The notes: generated by a model not told the origin, from the letters alone. A stretch of 64,000 nt of DNA from Rhizopus sp. PT2906 (GCA_025529335.1 JAMYHX010000164.1:16583-80582); one strand, 5' to 3'. Positions 41,253 through 54,199 are shown, counted from the stretch's first letter. A program made the numbers and translations.

Positions 41253-43271
41253 TCAATTATCTGTTGAAAGCATTTGCTTTAGTTCTTTCAGTTCGCTATC
41301 AAAACCAAGTGCCCTCAATTCTTCATCATTCGCCAAGGTTGTTTGTGGATCTGGTAACAAGTCTTGCTGTAGTAATGATTGTACCTGTGCTTGTTCTTGT
41401 TCTTTTTGTTCTTCTTTTTCTTCTTGAATAGGATTAGGCTTGAGCTTTAGATAAGTGTTGCATGCACACTCAAGATCATCATGCAAGTTTTGATTCTTTA
41501 AGAATTCACAAAGACACCGTGCCATCCCATCTGGCATTCCCTCGTATTTACGACTTGCGACTCCCAAGATCCGCATGACTCTCAGAATCATCGACTTACA
41601 CTGTGCCTGTTCTCCAGTCTTTTCGAGCGCAATCATACAGAACACGGTGGAGGCCTGATAGATGCATGTCAAGAAGAACTGAAAGACACACCACTCAAAC
41701 TGTTCATTATATAGCTCTGCTAATTCGACAATAGCCACTGCAGATTTTATGCACTGTATCTTTGACTTTGCTCGCTGACTATGGATGTCATCGTTTACAT
41801 TGATGTTCTTGAAGATATGCTTGTGTATATTGATCCATTGACGCTCATACTCCATTTTTAACAGTAATGAAGCCTGTCTCTCGATAGACGCATAGGCTGA
41901 CGATGGACTTTCGACGTGATTGACAAAGTTATCCGGCAGTCGTTCGTACCAGTCTATCAAGGATCTTTCTCTTGCCAGCAAGACCTTTTCTGATGCACCA
42001 CATAGTGCTAGTTTTGTAGTCTGTTTACCAATCTTTATCAACTCTACGTGGTAAACATAATATGCTTCTCTAATCCTAGTTTGCTCAAAACGCATGATAT
42101 CCTGTTTACACTTTATCCCCTTTAATATTTTGTCGTTCAGTACATTAATTTCATTATAGTCTACGTTATGGTCGCTGTCATCAATAATGCAAGGTTCACC
42201 CGAGTCGTAGTTATTAAGGTAATCATTATATCGTAAAGCCAGGCCAAGCTTCAAGTATCGTTTTCTCATCATGATGTCCATTCTATACTGAGATCGACTA
42301 GCGCCCAGTTCGAGCCACTTACGGTAACCCAAATCGAGATAAATCTGTGTCTTTGAGTAGCGCTTACAGATCAAGCAGCTCATGGATAAATTGATGATAG
42401 CCTCGATAAGAGCACAACTCGCAGGAGCGTCGAAATACTCCATCAGTTCTTCCCTTGCTCGATCATAATAGTACCCAGCCAGATCTGGCGCATTGGGACA
42501 TAGCGCTCGGTCATGGCGCATGATATGCAAGAACACTCTCGAGAGAGCAGAATCCGTACAGAGCCGATTAAGCTTTGGATCAGTCGATCTGTTCCAGAAC
42601 GAATCCCAGTCGGAAGCAAATTTGGGATGCAAACAGTTCCAGCTGATTTGTAAGATACATTGTAAAGGGTTTGGAATCATGCTCTTCAAGAGGTTATCAA
42701 GGTTCATACAACAATGTTTATAGTCATCAATTGCGAAATGTGGATTCTTTAATGATGCATTGAGCCAGTACTCTGCTGCCTGATAATAGGATGATGAGGC
42801 TGTTGAGCTTGTTGAAGGAGTGCAGGGTGAAGAATAGAGTTCGAGTGATTGCTCTTGTGCGTCTTCTTGCATACATTCTTTGCCTTGTTGCAACCTTCGA
42901 ATTTTGTGCACTGCTTCAATCAGTTGCTCTACACTGGTAATATTGGTATCGATTCGTAATAGATTGTCAGGCTGAAATGATAAAACCCACTTCATGTCAT
43001 TAATGGAAGAGCTGTCTAGCAGCGGGTGCTGGTCTAATAGTTGTTCAATGGCAATCGTAGGGTCTGGCTTCGGCTTGACTTGCAAGTGTTGTGATGCCTT
43101 TTCTAATTCGGCAGTTGTCTTTCTCAAGAGTGACTTTGACTTTTCAATCCAAGAGTTGATCTCGTAAAATGCCACTTGCAAGCTTTGCAAGTCTTCATAA
43201 GGCATAGGTAGTTTACTACAATCTTTGGAACCATTCGCTTTTTTCTTTTTGCTATCTTTATTATTTGACAT
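41253..43271 (-). CDS. Fungal transcription-factor (Fungal_trans) domain protein lacking a zinc cluster
   Basis: 672 aa, single exon. The central region (ALSRVFLHIMRHDRALCPNA, YYDRAREELMEYFDAPA..., QAYLNLSMSCL-like helices, RYRKWLELGASRSQYRMD-like block) matches the middle homology domain of Zn(II)2Cys6 regulators, and FEWCVFQFFLTCIYQAS is a later conserved helix. The N-terminus begins MSNNKDSKKKKANGSKDCSK and goes straight to LPMPYEDLQS, with a single Cys, so the DNA-binding zinc cluster is missing. A run of 37 A (43282-43318 on +) lies just upstream of the ATG. Either the DNA-binding exon was lost or it sits unseen upstream; or the protein acts as a cofactor. Confidence 0.78.
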   Translation of the reverse strand: MSNNKDSKKKKANGSKDCSKLPMPYEDLQSLQVAFYEINSWIEKSKSLLRKTTAELEKASQHLQVKPKPDPTIAIEQLLDQHPLLDSSSINDMKWVLSFQPDNLLRIDTNITSVEQLIEAVHKIRRLQQGKECMQEDAQEQSLELYSSPCTPSTSSTASSSYYQAAEYWLNASLKNPHFAIDDYKHCCMNLDNLLKSMIPNPLQCILQISWNCLHPKFASDWDSFWNRSTDPKLNRLCTDSALSRVFLHIMRHDRALCPNAPDLAGYYYDRAREELMEYFDAPASCALIEAIINLSMSCLICKRYSKTQIYLDLGYRKWLELGASRSQYRMDIMMRKRYLKLGLALRYNDYLNNYDSGEPCIIDDSDHNVDYNEINVLNDKILKGIKCKQDIMRFEQTRIREAYYVYHVELIKIGKQTTKLALCGASEKVLLARERSLIDWYERLPDNFVNHVESPSSAYASIERQASLLLKMEYERQWINIHKHIFKNINVNDDIHSQRAKSKIQCIKSAVAIVELAELYNEQFEWCVFQFFLTCIYQASTVFCMIALEKTGEQAQCKSMILRVMRILGVASRKYEGMPDGMARCLCEFLKNQNLHDDLECACNTYLKLKPNPIQEEKEEQKEQEQAQVQSLLQQDLLPDPQTTLANDEELRALGFDSELKELKQMLSTDN

Positions 43272-43281
43272 AAAGCTGTAG

Positions 43282-43320
<39 letters not shown>

Positions 43321-43576
43321 AGAAGAAAGTCTTGTCTTTCCGCGGAAGTCTTGTATTTAGGATGAATCATCCATAACCAATATCACTGGTTTATCTTTCA
43401 TCAAATATCGATGTCATCACACTCACAGTTGCGTAAGGCAGATGTTAAGCGTATTACACAGAGCGCATTACGCATCCAAGTAAATGCCTTGTGTTTTTTT
43501 AAACAAGTTAATGACGTTTTATTATGGGTCCTGCATAAATATATAAAACGGATAATAATTTAACATTTTATTATTT
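43272..43576. other. Intergenic region with A37 tract
   Basis: The uninterrupted A run at 43282-43318 (T run in the direction of transcription) may act as a nucleosome-excluding promoter element for the transcription-factor gene. No gene. Confidence 0.5.
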
Positions 43577-45008
43577 TTATTCTTCATCGCTGCTATCTTC
43601 ATCATTTTCCTTTAACCAAGTAATAAAAGGTTCCATCTGCTTCAAGAAGAGGGTCTTTCCTTGAACAAGATGAGCTTTATCATTCCAATAGAGAATAGCA
43701 TTATCTGAGAGAACATCGTTCTTGTAGAGGGTTTGAACAATCTTGCGGAAATACTTGTTCAACTTGACATCTTCGTAGCAGGACAATTGAGCCTTTTGAA
43801 GGAGAACAATTTCTGTCTTGGGTGAGGTCGAAAATGCCTCTAATACCTTAGACCAGCGATTGATAGCACGCAAGACTTGAGATTCAAGTTGATCAGGACG
43901 AGCGTTCATAGTGTCTAGGGTACTAATGATGGACTGCCAAACAATTGGCACCACCTCTGCTTCATTCAATCCAGCTTCCTTCATGGAACTCTTGATAAAG
44001 TTAATGACAGCAGTTTCAGTTGCATCGTTCATCAATTGTTCATGCAACTCATTCAAGAGACTACCCTTCTTGGAGTTCTTCTTGTTCTTGAGATAATAAT
44101 CTACAAATCCTTTCATTTCTTCTGCTTCAAAATGACGAACAAGACAATCTTCATCCCTTTTGTTAGGAGGGAAAAATTCGATAACATGAGCATCCAAATC
44201 TTCGCTGCTCAAATAACGGCCGAGCTGTTCGACCGATTGCTCTTCCATAATCGTACGGAACACGGTGGTAGTAAAGTCCAAGGAGTGGCCTTCTTTAACA
44301 AGGTAATCCTTAAAAAGAACTTTCAACACGGATGTAGGCACAAGCTGGTTACAGATAAACAAGCTAGTTGATTTGGCCAACTTGGAGTTCTCTTCGGGCT
44401 TCCATTTGTTGATATACTGCAAGAGGTTATGGAGGGTTTCACCCAGGATTCTTTGTAAATATTTGTAACGACGAATCAATTTACTAAATACTTCAACGTA
44501 TTTTTTAATCACGGCGGCATCATCTTCTGCTGCAAAAATGCAGAAAGAGCTTCGTTCAGAATCATCGTTAATAATACCTCCAGCTTCTATAGGAAGAGTT
44601 ACTAATTTTGTTCACAACCATATAATATAAACTTGCCTATAATGCCACCAGTTATAAGGATTTCAAAGAGTGAATCACCGTATTTACGATAGTCAAGAGT
44701 ATTTCCAAGGGAGTCAAGTTTAGAAGATATAGCTTCAAAATCACCCTTCTTTACAGTATTCAATTGACCAAGTATATTTTCTCTAAAAACTAAAAATAGA
44801 CAGTTAGCTCATGTACATTTTTCTTTTTCCTTTATTCTTACTCTCAGGCTCGTGCTTAGCGTTTGCTTTTTGAACACCCTACGGATGAGAGATTAGCAAG
44901 TTGTTATGCATCTCTCCCTTTAATACCACTTACTTTTCTTTGTTTAATTCTTACACCATGCAAGACGGGTTTAGGATTAGTTGAAGCCTGGGATTGGGTA
45001 GAATTCAT
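43577..45008 (-). CDS. BZW/5MP eIF5-mimic translation regulator
   Basis: Competes with eIF5 for eIF2 and tunes start-codon stringency. 424 aa (human BZW1/2 about 419) from exons 45008-44934, 44878-44842 (37 nt), 44789-44637 and 44586-43577. Opening block KPVLHGVRIKQRK, then FRENILGQLNTVKKGDFEAI, LDYRKYGDSLFEILITGGII, VEVFSKLIRRYKYLQRILGE, and a C-terminal W2 domain (VLEAFSTSPKTEIVLLQKAQ, ILYWNDKAHLVQG, FITWLKENDEDSSDEE acidic end). The third intron has a GC donor (GCAAGT, 44636-44631). Divergent from FANCI. Confidence 0.94.
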
Positions 45009-45317
45009 GTAACTTGCTAAAAACGATTACTCTCCTTTTTTTTCTTTGCGTTTGTAGCCTTGATTAGAAAAGAAGGAAAAAGAAAAAAAAAAGAGGTAAA
45101 ATAGATTGCAGAATTTTTTTTATTTATTTAGGTGAGCACTATTCATTGTCAGCACTAGAGACACCTTTTTCCTTTTTCATGTTCATTTTTATTAACTGCG
45201 CCGCGTAAGTTAGAGCTTCAATCTAGTCCATTTAATGATTTCATACCCCGATACACGCTTAGACACACACGCAGTAAAAAAAAAAAAAAATGGTTGCTTA
45301 TTTTTGATACAGGCAAT
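45009..45317. promoter_or_regulatory. Divergent promoter, BZW / FANCI
   Basis: 309 bp. Holds A14 at 45278-45290, a T-rich tract at 45113-45128 and CT-rich parts. GCCGCG-type GC-rich core near 45201. Functional sites not assignable by eye. Confidence 0.4.
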
Positions 45318-48300
45318 ATGGACGCTCAGCTACTCAAGTTGAGCAAACAAAAGGACAAGGCATTACTTAAGGAATTTCTTAATACTGTTCCTAATGATAA
45401 AGTAATATCTTCTTTTTTTCTCCTAAGAGGATGCGATCTAAGTGTTTGATCTAATATAGATTGCTGGCATTATCAAAACAAAGCTTCGTCAGTCAACAAC
45501 AAATGACAGCGACATAGTCTTGTTGATTAGATCCGTCTTGATGAGTAACAACATTGAACTAAGTCTTGGAGATTATCATTGACACATTCTGCTCATTGAT
45601 TAGGTTCACCCATTGAAGAAGGACAATCTAATCTAGATCGTCGACAAGTGGTCATTGACTGTATTATCGAATGGTAAATGACCCATTCTCATTGATATGC
45701 TTTCTTTAACGCTTTCTGTTAACAGGTTGAGTTCAGATCATAGGGATATCATAGACAAGTCCGGTCTAAGTTCGAGTGTGGTTAATTTGATTCTACCAGA
45801 AGTAAGATCGAACGACGTAATGTTACTATTATTAATTACTTTAAAGATTGAACTATTTCCTTCAAACACTTTACACGAGACAGCATTGACCATTATCAAT
45901 CTTATCGATCAGTCAGACACAATTCATTCCAAGTTATTGGATATCTTCACCAAGATATGGAACGCACTCTCAGCAGCAAATGAGCAAACTGAGCTAAATG
46001 ATGTCTTTGAGAAACTAATCAGTGCAAACTGGGGAAATCAGTCTATCGTAGGTGTTTGTTCAGCTATGAATGAGATGGAACTATCAAACAAGCAGCTGGA
46101 GCAATGTATAAATTATATGATAAGGTAACTTTCTTTCTTTGCTTTGGTTACACGAAAATAATGCAATCTTGACACAGAAAGCTACATGATGTTGATCTGG
46201 AGGGAGTGCCTCCATTTATCTATCAGCTCTTGCTTGTCTCAAGAAAAGGTCATAAAAAGAATGTCCTCAAGGGTATATTCGATTACTTTAAGAACGAAAA
46301 AGATGATACCAGGTAAAAGAAAGAGAGAGAGAGTATACAATAGTTAATGTGATATCTATCTATAGTGTTGAAGGAACAGTCATGTTACATATATCATTTG
46401 CAGTCAAACAAGATCAGGAACTAGGAAATGAACTCGTTAAAATAATGAAAACCAATAAAATGAACCAATTAGACATTTTTAGCACTGCGACCTTATTATC
46501 AGTGGCAAGGATTCATAGACTTCAGGATACTGTAAAAGAAGAAAGTGTATGGGACATATAAAAGCTTATTAATGAATGTATTAATAGATAATTGACTTGT
46601 TCAAATCGGCAATTATATCTGCCTTCAAGGACAATGAAAGATATCAGCAATGTAACTGGATAACAAGTAAATAGGACAACAAATCACTTTCTACTGTTTA
46701 TTCATATTGCGATTGATTAGAATACTCGACATCTGATTCAACTAGGTTTAGCGCTGTTCTACTAGAGATTGCTGACAGATCTGCAGCTGGATGGGATCAA
46801 GTCATTCAGAGCATGACTCGTCTATCATTTATATTAATTGACTCTGTGGCCAATCAAGGAGGCTTTTTTACTACAAGTCATTCAAGAAACAAGACAGGCG
46901 GAGAGCCCAATAATGCAAACATCAATCTAGCTAATCTTGCTATTCATATTCTGGCACGATTATTCAAGCATCATGATGTTGTTAGAAGTGAAATATTGGA
47001 GCAGATCACGTCTCGTATCGTAACAAGATCTAACAGTGCGAATGATTTTATTAGACTTTTAGAGGTCATCATTCGCGACTATCCTCATGCTATTGAAAAG
47101 CATTTAGCCACGGTAAGCTCAATATGTGTGTATATTCAGGCGTAGGAGGGACTCATGTTTGTGTATGTATTTCTATAGTTGAAAGATACGCTGGATCTAC
47201 TTTCTTATTTACCCTTCCCGATTGCTGAGCGTTTACTAAACGCAGTTAGACCTATCATAAAGACAAACCAGCAATTTAGAGATGATTTGATACTTGTACT
47301 AAGGAAAAGCTTGTTTGCAAAGTAGGTTGCGAAATATGACTTTATTACAAGAATTAACATTTTGCCTTTCTATTAGAGACATTGATGGAAGAGAAGTTGC
47401 AGTGCGTGGATTTCTGAACGTGTTAGATGATCTACTTGCCGAATTAAAACAAAATGGCGCCTCAAGCCAAGCAGAAAGTGTTGCTTTTGAAATTTTAGGT
47501 AAGCATAGGTATCATCTCTTATACAAACAAGACTAACTTTTCATTAAAAAGGTTTATTACGCAGATGTTTCAGCCAACAGAGTGAAATTAGAGCATGTGC
47601 TTACAATGGACTAGGCACATTATCCGAAGACTATGCCACTTTTGCTGGTGATGTGTTTGAACTGCTATCTGCACAGGTATTAAAAAAAAAGAGAAAAAGC
47701 AAGTCGAGAGTGTGTATATCTTATCTTTTCTTAGTTTATGAAAAGTTTTGAAAGGAACACCAGCATGCCTTGTCCTATTAAACTTGATTCTTGCATAGAG
47801 CCTTCAAGCAGTGGAGGATTCGTCAAGACAGTTGAACCAATTCATATACTACTACTAAATACCATTCGTTCCCTTCAGGCAGCAGCTAGTGACTTTAGTA
47901 CATGCTCACTTATTGTCGAGTCTATCAACCGTTTTCGAAGCCATATAAAATCATTCATCATTCGGTTATCTAATGCTGCCCTAGAGGATCTAGAACTTGA
48001 CAAGACAACTAGCTTTGATATTGATACATATGAAGGTCAAAAGAACATACAATATGCCATTCTTTTACTTCCGCTTTACGAGGTAACTTTGTATAAGAAC
48101 TTTTAGTAAAAAGTACTTATTGTTGATAGATTGTCATTGAATATGAATACTCTATGAACGAAATGAATGCAGATACAGGTGAAGTCATACTCAACCTATT
48201 TAAAAAGCGTAAAGACTTGATGGACCTGCTTTCTTCGACATCTGATAGAAGCAAAAAGACTCTAAATGCAAACAAGCCATCGTCAAGCTTGAAATTTATA

Positions 48301-50005
48301 ACAAAAGTGTTTAAAGATCTGTTTACGAATGAAAACAACCTGTCAGAACCACTTCGTAATCTAAAATCAAATATAGAGTTTGTACACTTTGTTGTCATCA
48401 GTACAGGTGATAGCTTAAAGTTTGTAAGTACTTTGCTATTTAGAGAGAAAAAAAAAAAAAAGGCGAATCTAAAACCTCATCCATAGGCCATCAATGATCC
48501 TTACAGACATCGAGATGAGGAAAGCTTCAATATATGTATAGAGCTATGCCAACTCTATTTGCAAATACTCACGCAAGAGGATTCGGATAGCATATTTGCC
48601 AACAATCAATCTTTTAAAAAGGGACCTTCAGTACTCATTTCCCTCAGTAATCATCTTTTGTCAACATTGGAAATTATTCGCAATGTATGGCCCAGTCGCT
48701 TTGTTGAGTTTTTGACTAGCGTGTGTCGATTGCCCGGCAGTGATCAAAACACGATTGTTGCCTCGTTTATTGAAAATCTTCGTGATATTGTGATAAAATT
48801 TTTATCGGGTCGATCACCTATTTACAAAGAGGTATCGAGTATAATGCAAGTCATTAGCTTCCTTACTGGAACATTTGATAAATCAAGTCAAGATTATTCT
48901 CAGCATGCACGACAGATAACGAACTGGGTGAATGAATTAGCTAAAGACAGACCGATTGAGGATACAGGTCTTACAAAGGAACTCATATCGTTGCTTATCC
49001 GTGTATCATCAGATGCTGGAGAGAATCATATCATACACGACCTGTGTGCGGATCTCCATGCTTATGCGGGGGAAATAGAATCAAGTTTTGCAGACGAAGA
49101 TGAGCCTATGGAAACTAACATTCATTATCAGATCATCAGCAGCAAAACATTCAATGTGATTATATCTCAAGTATTTGATTATCTGGATCATTCCCTTGAT
49201 GAACTTATCTGGGCTATCAGCAAACTACGTTTGTATAGTAAGTAAACTATAAAATTGTGCAAAGGGAATGATTGCTTATGTTTGTCTTTTAAGCTGCCAA
49301 TGCGGAAGAAGATGTACTATCTTTTGAACAAGACATTTGTGAATACTTTATTTTATACATGAAGATCTTAAGTGAACTAGTACGAACAGTGCTTTCCGAC
49401 ACAAGTTCAGAGAACCTATTCAAGAATCTAGCCAAGCTTTACAAGGCACTACAAGCATTTGTTAAATATGTAAGTCAAGCTTTTTTTATGACTCTATACA
49501 GTGCGACTTATTTTGAATAGAAACTTGCTTTTATCGAAGACATGTCTCAAACGTTTATCAAAGTGATCAGCATATCAGGAAGTGATATTACAGATAGAAT
49601 GTATAAATTCTTGACGATTTATGGGCAAAGGCAGCAATTGACCCATGCATCACACGGTAAAAAGAAGAACAAGGGCAAGGGGCGAAAAGAAATCAATACA
49701 AAACAAGAAGCAAGAGTCCAGCGTGAGTCAAGGATGATACCCCAATTGATCTATAGTGTAGAGCAGTATGAAAGACATCTTATTCAATTAAGTCGTAAAT
49801 CTAGAGTTGACCTTATGCAATACATGAAGCGTAGTACCTCCCGTGACTTTAAGATTGAGATCAGCTTGCTTAATGAAGAGTCTTCCAGTGAAGATGAAAA
49901 AGAGGTAAGGTCATCATCATTGTCACAGGTATATGTAATTCTAATATATAATAGAGCACAAGCAGTGCTAGTGAAACACCATCAAAAAGAGCTAGATTGT
50001 CGTAG
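45318..50005 (+). CDS. FANCI: Fanconi anemia group I protein homologue (FANCI)
   Basis: Partner of FANCD2 in interstrand-crosslink repair; the pair clamps DNA and is monoubiquitinated. Seventeen exons: 45318-45401, 45460-45544, 45604-45673, 45726-46124, 46178-46312, 46366-46531, 46588-46666, 46721-47112, 47179-47321, 47377-47498, 47552-47676, 47735-48082, 48130-48423, 48487-49237, 49294-49469, 49521-49904, 49955-50005; 1267 aa (human 1328). Helical-repeat protein; recognisable blocks are SPIEEGQSNLDRRQVVIDC, IHRLQDT+IIDLFKSAI, FILIDSVANQGGFF, LRKSLFAK+DIDGREVAVRG and the C-terminal IPQLIYSVEQYERHLIQLS. The predicted monoubiquitination Lys would lie in the DIDGRE-preceding LRKSLFAK region by analogy. 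Ends in a basic NLS-like PSKRARLS. Confidence 0.93.
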
Positions 50006-50120
50006 CTCATATAAAAACATGATTATTACAACAGGCCATGATTTTATTATGGTGTACTTTTATATTACAAAAACGTCTTCTTTTTTTCAATTATATATAT
50101 TTACGAAAGTATTGGCTATT

Positions 50121-52384
50121 TTACATACGCTCTAAAGGTCTCAAGCCCAACATACGCATGGCATTGCCAAGAGTTGTACGAGCTGCCCAGTACATGAGCA
50201 AACGGGCTTCAGCAACAGCGGGATCAGCGCCCTTAACCCAGAGGTTTTCGAAGCAGGCAGAGATATCGTGTGAGAGTTTGAAAGCATAAGTGACGACATT
50301 ACAGGGTTCGTAACCGTTCAATAAGCTCTTGACGAGATCGGGGTATTGAGAAACGGTACGAATGAGGTCGATTGCTTGAGGTTCGGTCAACAGGCTCAAA
50401 TCAGCATTATGGTTGATTTCGATGCCACTTCTACGCTCAATTGAGTAGAGACGAGCATGAGCATATTGGATATAAGGACCAGTGTCACCTTCAAAAGTGC
50501 ACATGCGTTCCATGTTGAATTCATAGTTCTTGATACGACGAGCAGCGTTGTCTTGAATCTTAACAGCGGAAATACCAATTTCATCAGCGACTCTATCAGG
50601 TTCTTCGATTTCAGCGTATTTGGCTTCATTTCTGCGCATCACTTCGTGCATTGTCTCCTTGGCTTCTTCTAAAATATCTTCGAGGAAGACGACAGTACCC
50701 TTACGAGTTGACATACCCAGCACCATACCAAAGTTCACATGTTCCAATTTCTTGGCCCATTCAAAGTTCATCAATTCCAATGTCTTGAAGAGTTGCTTCA
50801 AGTGAAGATCTTGTTGAGAGGCAACAACATAGATCATCTTGTCAAACTTGAATCGTTCATAACGTTCCCAAGCAGCACTGATATCACGAGTGAGGTAGAG
50901 AGTCGTACCATCCTTCTTTTGGACGACAGCCTTACCGAGCTTATATTTCTCAAGATCAATGATCAAAGCACCTTCAGACTCTTGAACCAAGTTGCAGTCA
51001 TGAAGCATTTGCATGGCTCTCTGCATGCCAGCACCCACTTGAGATTCACCAGAGTAAATATCAAAGTTGATATTAAGACGGCCATAGATATCACGGTACT
51101 TGACAATGGATAATTCACGGAATCGTTTCCACAGAGCAAGAGCTTCCTGATCACCATCTTCCATACGCTTGAAGTAAGCACGAGCGTCATCGTGGATGGT
51201 GGGTTCAGCTTCGGCATCACGGTTGATTTGAACATAGACGTCATACAAGTGCTTAATGGGATCTTTAAGAAGCGCCTCTTCAGAGCCATATTTAGCGAAT
51301 CCGACGGCCAAAAGACCTGTCCAAAGAAGGAAAAAATGATTAAAAACTCTCCCTTTTCCCAAACTATCCTTTCCCACTTACCATATTGCTTGCCCCAATC
51401 ACCTAAGTAGTTCATAGTGATCGTCTTCCAACCATTTGCCTTGTAGATATTGTTAATGAAAGCACCAATGATGGTAGAACGAAGATGACCAGCATGGAAA
51501 GGCTTGGCGATGTTGGGAGATGAGAATTCGACAACGACCGTCTTTCCATCACCACTCTTGTTATCACCATAGTGATGTCCGAATTGGCTGACCATGTTTA
51601 ATGTGGACTTGGTTAAGATGGTTTTGTTGATGCGGAAGTTCAAAAAGGGTCCAGTGGAGGACACTTCGGTGATATAGTCATTTGTAACAAAGGTCTCTGC
51701 CCATTCCTTGGCAATAGCAGCAGGGTTGCCCTTGAGACGAAGACGGGGAAGGGCAATGGCGAGGTCACCGTTCTCGAGGGAACGAGGAAGGTCGATGGCT
51801 TGATAGACAAAACCTGGTTCAAGGTTACCGAGGGAAGCGATTTGAACAGCAATCAAGTTTCTAAAGGCATCCAATGGATTTGTCGAAGGGTCAGAACCAA
51901 CACCAGGGACTGTAGGGATGCTATCAACAGCAGCGGATGAAGAAGAAGGGAGCTCAGAGGCGGCCTTGATAGCTTCTTGAACAGCAGCAGAAGATTCAAC
52001 AGATTTGACATAGTCTGCAGCAAGGTTGTTTTGCTTCAAGACGAACCAGGCGATATAATCCACAACAGAGGGTTGTTCGCCGCTCAAGAAGGCTGTTTTC
52101 TTTGCTTCGACAACAGACGCCAAAGCACCGACGTTTTCTGTAATAGCCAAGTCAAAGACATGAGCAAGTCTTTGGTTTGCATCCTTTTGCTCGTCTAAAA
52201 GGTTATAGGCGCGGGTCAAGTATCTGGCGATATTGGCAGTTGACTTCAATTCGGTTGTGTTGCCAACCTTTAAGCTGGTCTCTTTTCCGGAAGAGATAGA
52301 AATGTTCTTTTTGATATCTTCATTGCTGTTAATGATGGCCAAGAGTCCCAAAGGGATTTCCTTGGAGGCAACTGTTAAATTCAT
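50121..52384 (-). CDS. Cytosolic arginyl-tRNA synthetase
   Basis: Charges tRNA-Arg. Exons 52384-51382 and 51316-50121; 732 aa. Class I synthetase motifs: HIGH as HAGHLRSTIIGAF, KMSKS position as GMSTRKGTVVFLEDIL, and the ArgRS-specific MNYLGDWGKQYG. C-terminal DALR anticodon domain ends RTTLGNAMRMLGLRPLERM, the conserved terminus of eukaryotic ArgRS. The first about 150 residues (IARYLTRAYNLL..., VVDYIAWFVLKQ) look like a GST-C-type helical appendage, which would support assembly with other factors; that is inference. The core then starts at NPLDAFRNLIAVQIASL. Codon use is C-rich at third positions, suggesting high expression. Confidence 0.96.
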
Positions 52385-53350
52385 TGTTGGAAGAAGAGAA
52401 AGTAGCGTACAAAAAAATGAGACAGTTGTAGTTTTATGACTCACGGCTAAGCCACAATAGAATAATAAGCGGAGTTTGTTATGCGTCCCTGAAAAAGTGT
52501 CATAATTACAAACAACGTGGAAGAAGGCGTGAGTCAAAGTGGACACAGCCTGCGCACAGTAGCCATACTTTTCCAAAACTCCCACCCTCTATCACTTATA
52601 GCAATGAAAGGCTCTAGATTATACTAATGGTATTTGGCGCTTTAGGACATGTACGTTCTTCAGGAGATGATGGGACAATTCAAAGACCTGGGCCATTTCT
52701 TTGTCAGGATTTTTTCAAACTATTTAATCCAGTTTGCTGTAACAGCTACCTCAGTCGATTTTATCTCCGTATGACAAGATATCACTGCAGCCATTGGCTT
52801 ACTGAGACATACATTTTATACTAGTGTAATTAAAGGTAGTATGCTCATTGACCAACTATTGTTGTTGGCAGTCTCTATCCATTTGCAACCGCGTCATAGT
52901 GCTGAACACATGAATTGTCAAAGGCCTGGCATATTTTATGCATTGGTTCACAATTTGATTACTTTATCCTTGTCACCACGCTGCAGTCCATTATTCAAGT
53001 TTCCAAGACTAAGAGCGTCGGAAGATACAATGGATGCACTAGAAAGCATATAACCAGGTGATAAACTTGCCAAGGACGTGGAATACTTATTTTATCACTT
53101 TTATATTTACTTGACCTAGTTGCTTGTGAATCGCCAGTAGCCTAGGTCCGCTCTCAAGCTGAGGTCTCCTTTAGTACAAGTCTTTTTACAATAAAAGTTA
53201 CTCTCCACTATATCCTATTTCTTTGTAATACCATAAAATTCATTAAGACTAACGCTTTAAGGATAACAAAGAGAAAAAAGATAAACTTAAATGTGTATCT
53301 TGCATGCATAAAGAAAACATAAATTACTCTCTACTGTTCACGTTATCGTA
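52385..53350. other. Gene-poor region upstream of ArgRS
   Basis: Short + frames at 52627-52821 and 52841-53050 lack recognisable motifs. No gene supported. Confidence 0.45.
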
Positions 53351-53530
53351 CTACAGTAACTTCTCTGAACCCTTTGACAATCGGTTACCATCATAATCGC
53401 TTTCATTTACTGTTTGAGTGTATTTTTTATTTGTGATGAATGAGCGCATCAACTTCCAAATGAGATGTGTACCACCTTGAGTGAAGTTTTCGATTTCTTG
53501 GGCATTGAAGCGAATATAATGAAAAGACCA
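53351..53530 (-). pseudogene. Unrecognised coding-like fragment
   Basis: Sixty open codons on the minus strand, from WSFHYIRFNAQEIENFTQGG to a stop at 53353-53351. Composition looks like protein (balanced, amphipathic), but there is no ATG, no clear acceptor and no neighbour exon. Probably a relic of a mobile-element or cellular gene. Confidence 0.22.
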
Positions 53531-54199
53531 AGATTATAAAAAGAAAAAGATGATGGCTTTACATCAAACAAATAAATAAAGAAAAGACAAAGAACCAAAG
53601 TTTACTCTTCGAAAAAAAAAAAAAAAAAAAAGAATAGAGACTAATCACTACGATTCCCTAAAACAAACAAACTATGTTAAAAAAGAAGCCAAAGTGACTA
53701 CGTGATTATCCTTTGCATTCATTTTATTTCCCATCTTTACATCTTTTTATCTTAACACTGTGATCATATGAGCAATAAAGGTCTTGATGAGGTTGACAGG
53801 AGATGGATAGTTCATAGGATTCAATGGTTGATCAAAAAAAGGAGGAGAAAGAGAAGACAATGAAAACAAGAGCAAGCGAATACTATATTTAGTAACAGGA
53901 TTATTCTTTCCATAAGCAATTTAATAAAGACTTAAGAAACGTTCTTAGCTAACGGAAGCTTCATTTGAAAAGTAGATAACAATCATGGATCTCGAGAAAG
54001 TATACTCAAACAGCAATGTAAAGTGATTATGATGGTACCTTCTAGTGTACCAACTTTTCAAATAATGTCAAGTATATTAAAGAGCTCATTGATTCTATGC
54101 CGTCTAAGAGTGTCTCTTTTGTTGTTAGAATGTGTATGGGAACATGTACTTTGCTCACTACAAGGGAGTTTTTCACTCAAGTACAACAGGCACCTTTTT
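53531..54199. other. Intergenic, no feature recognised
   Basis: AT-rich with an A19 run near 53613; nothing coding. Confidence 0.4.
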
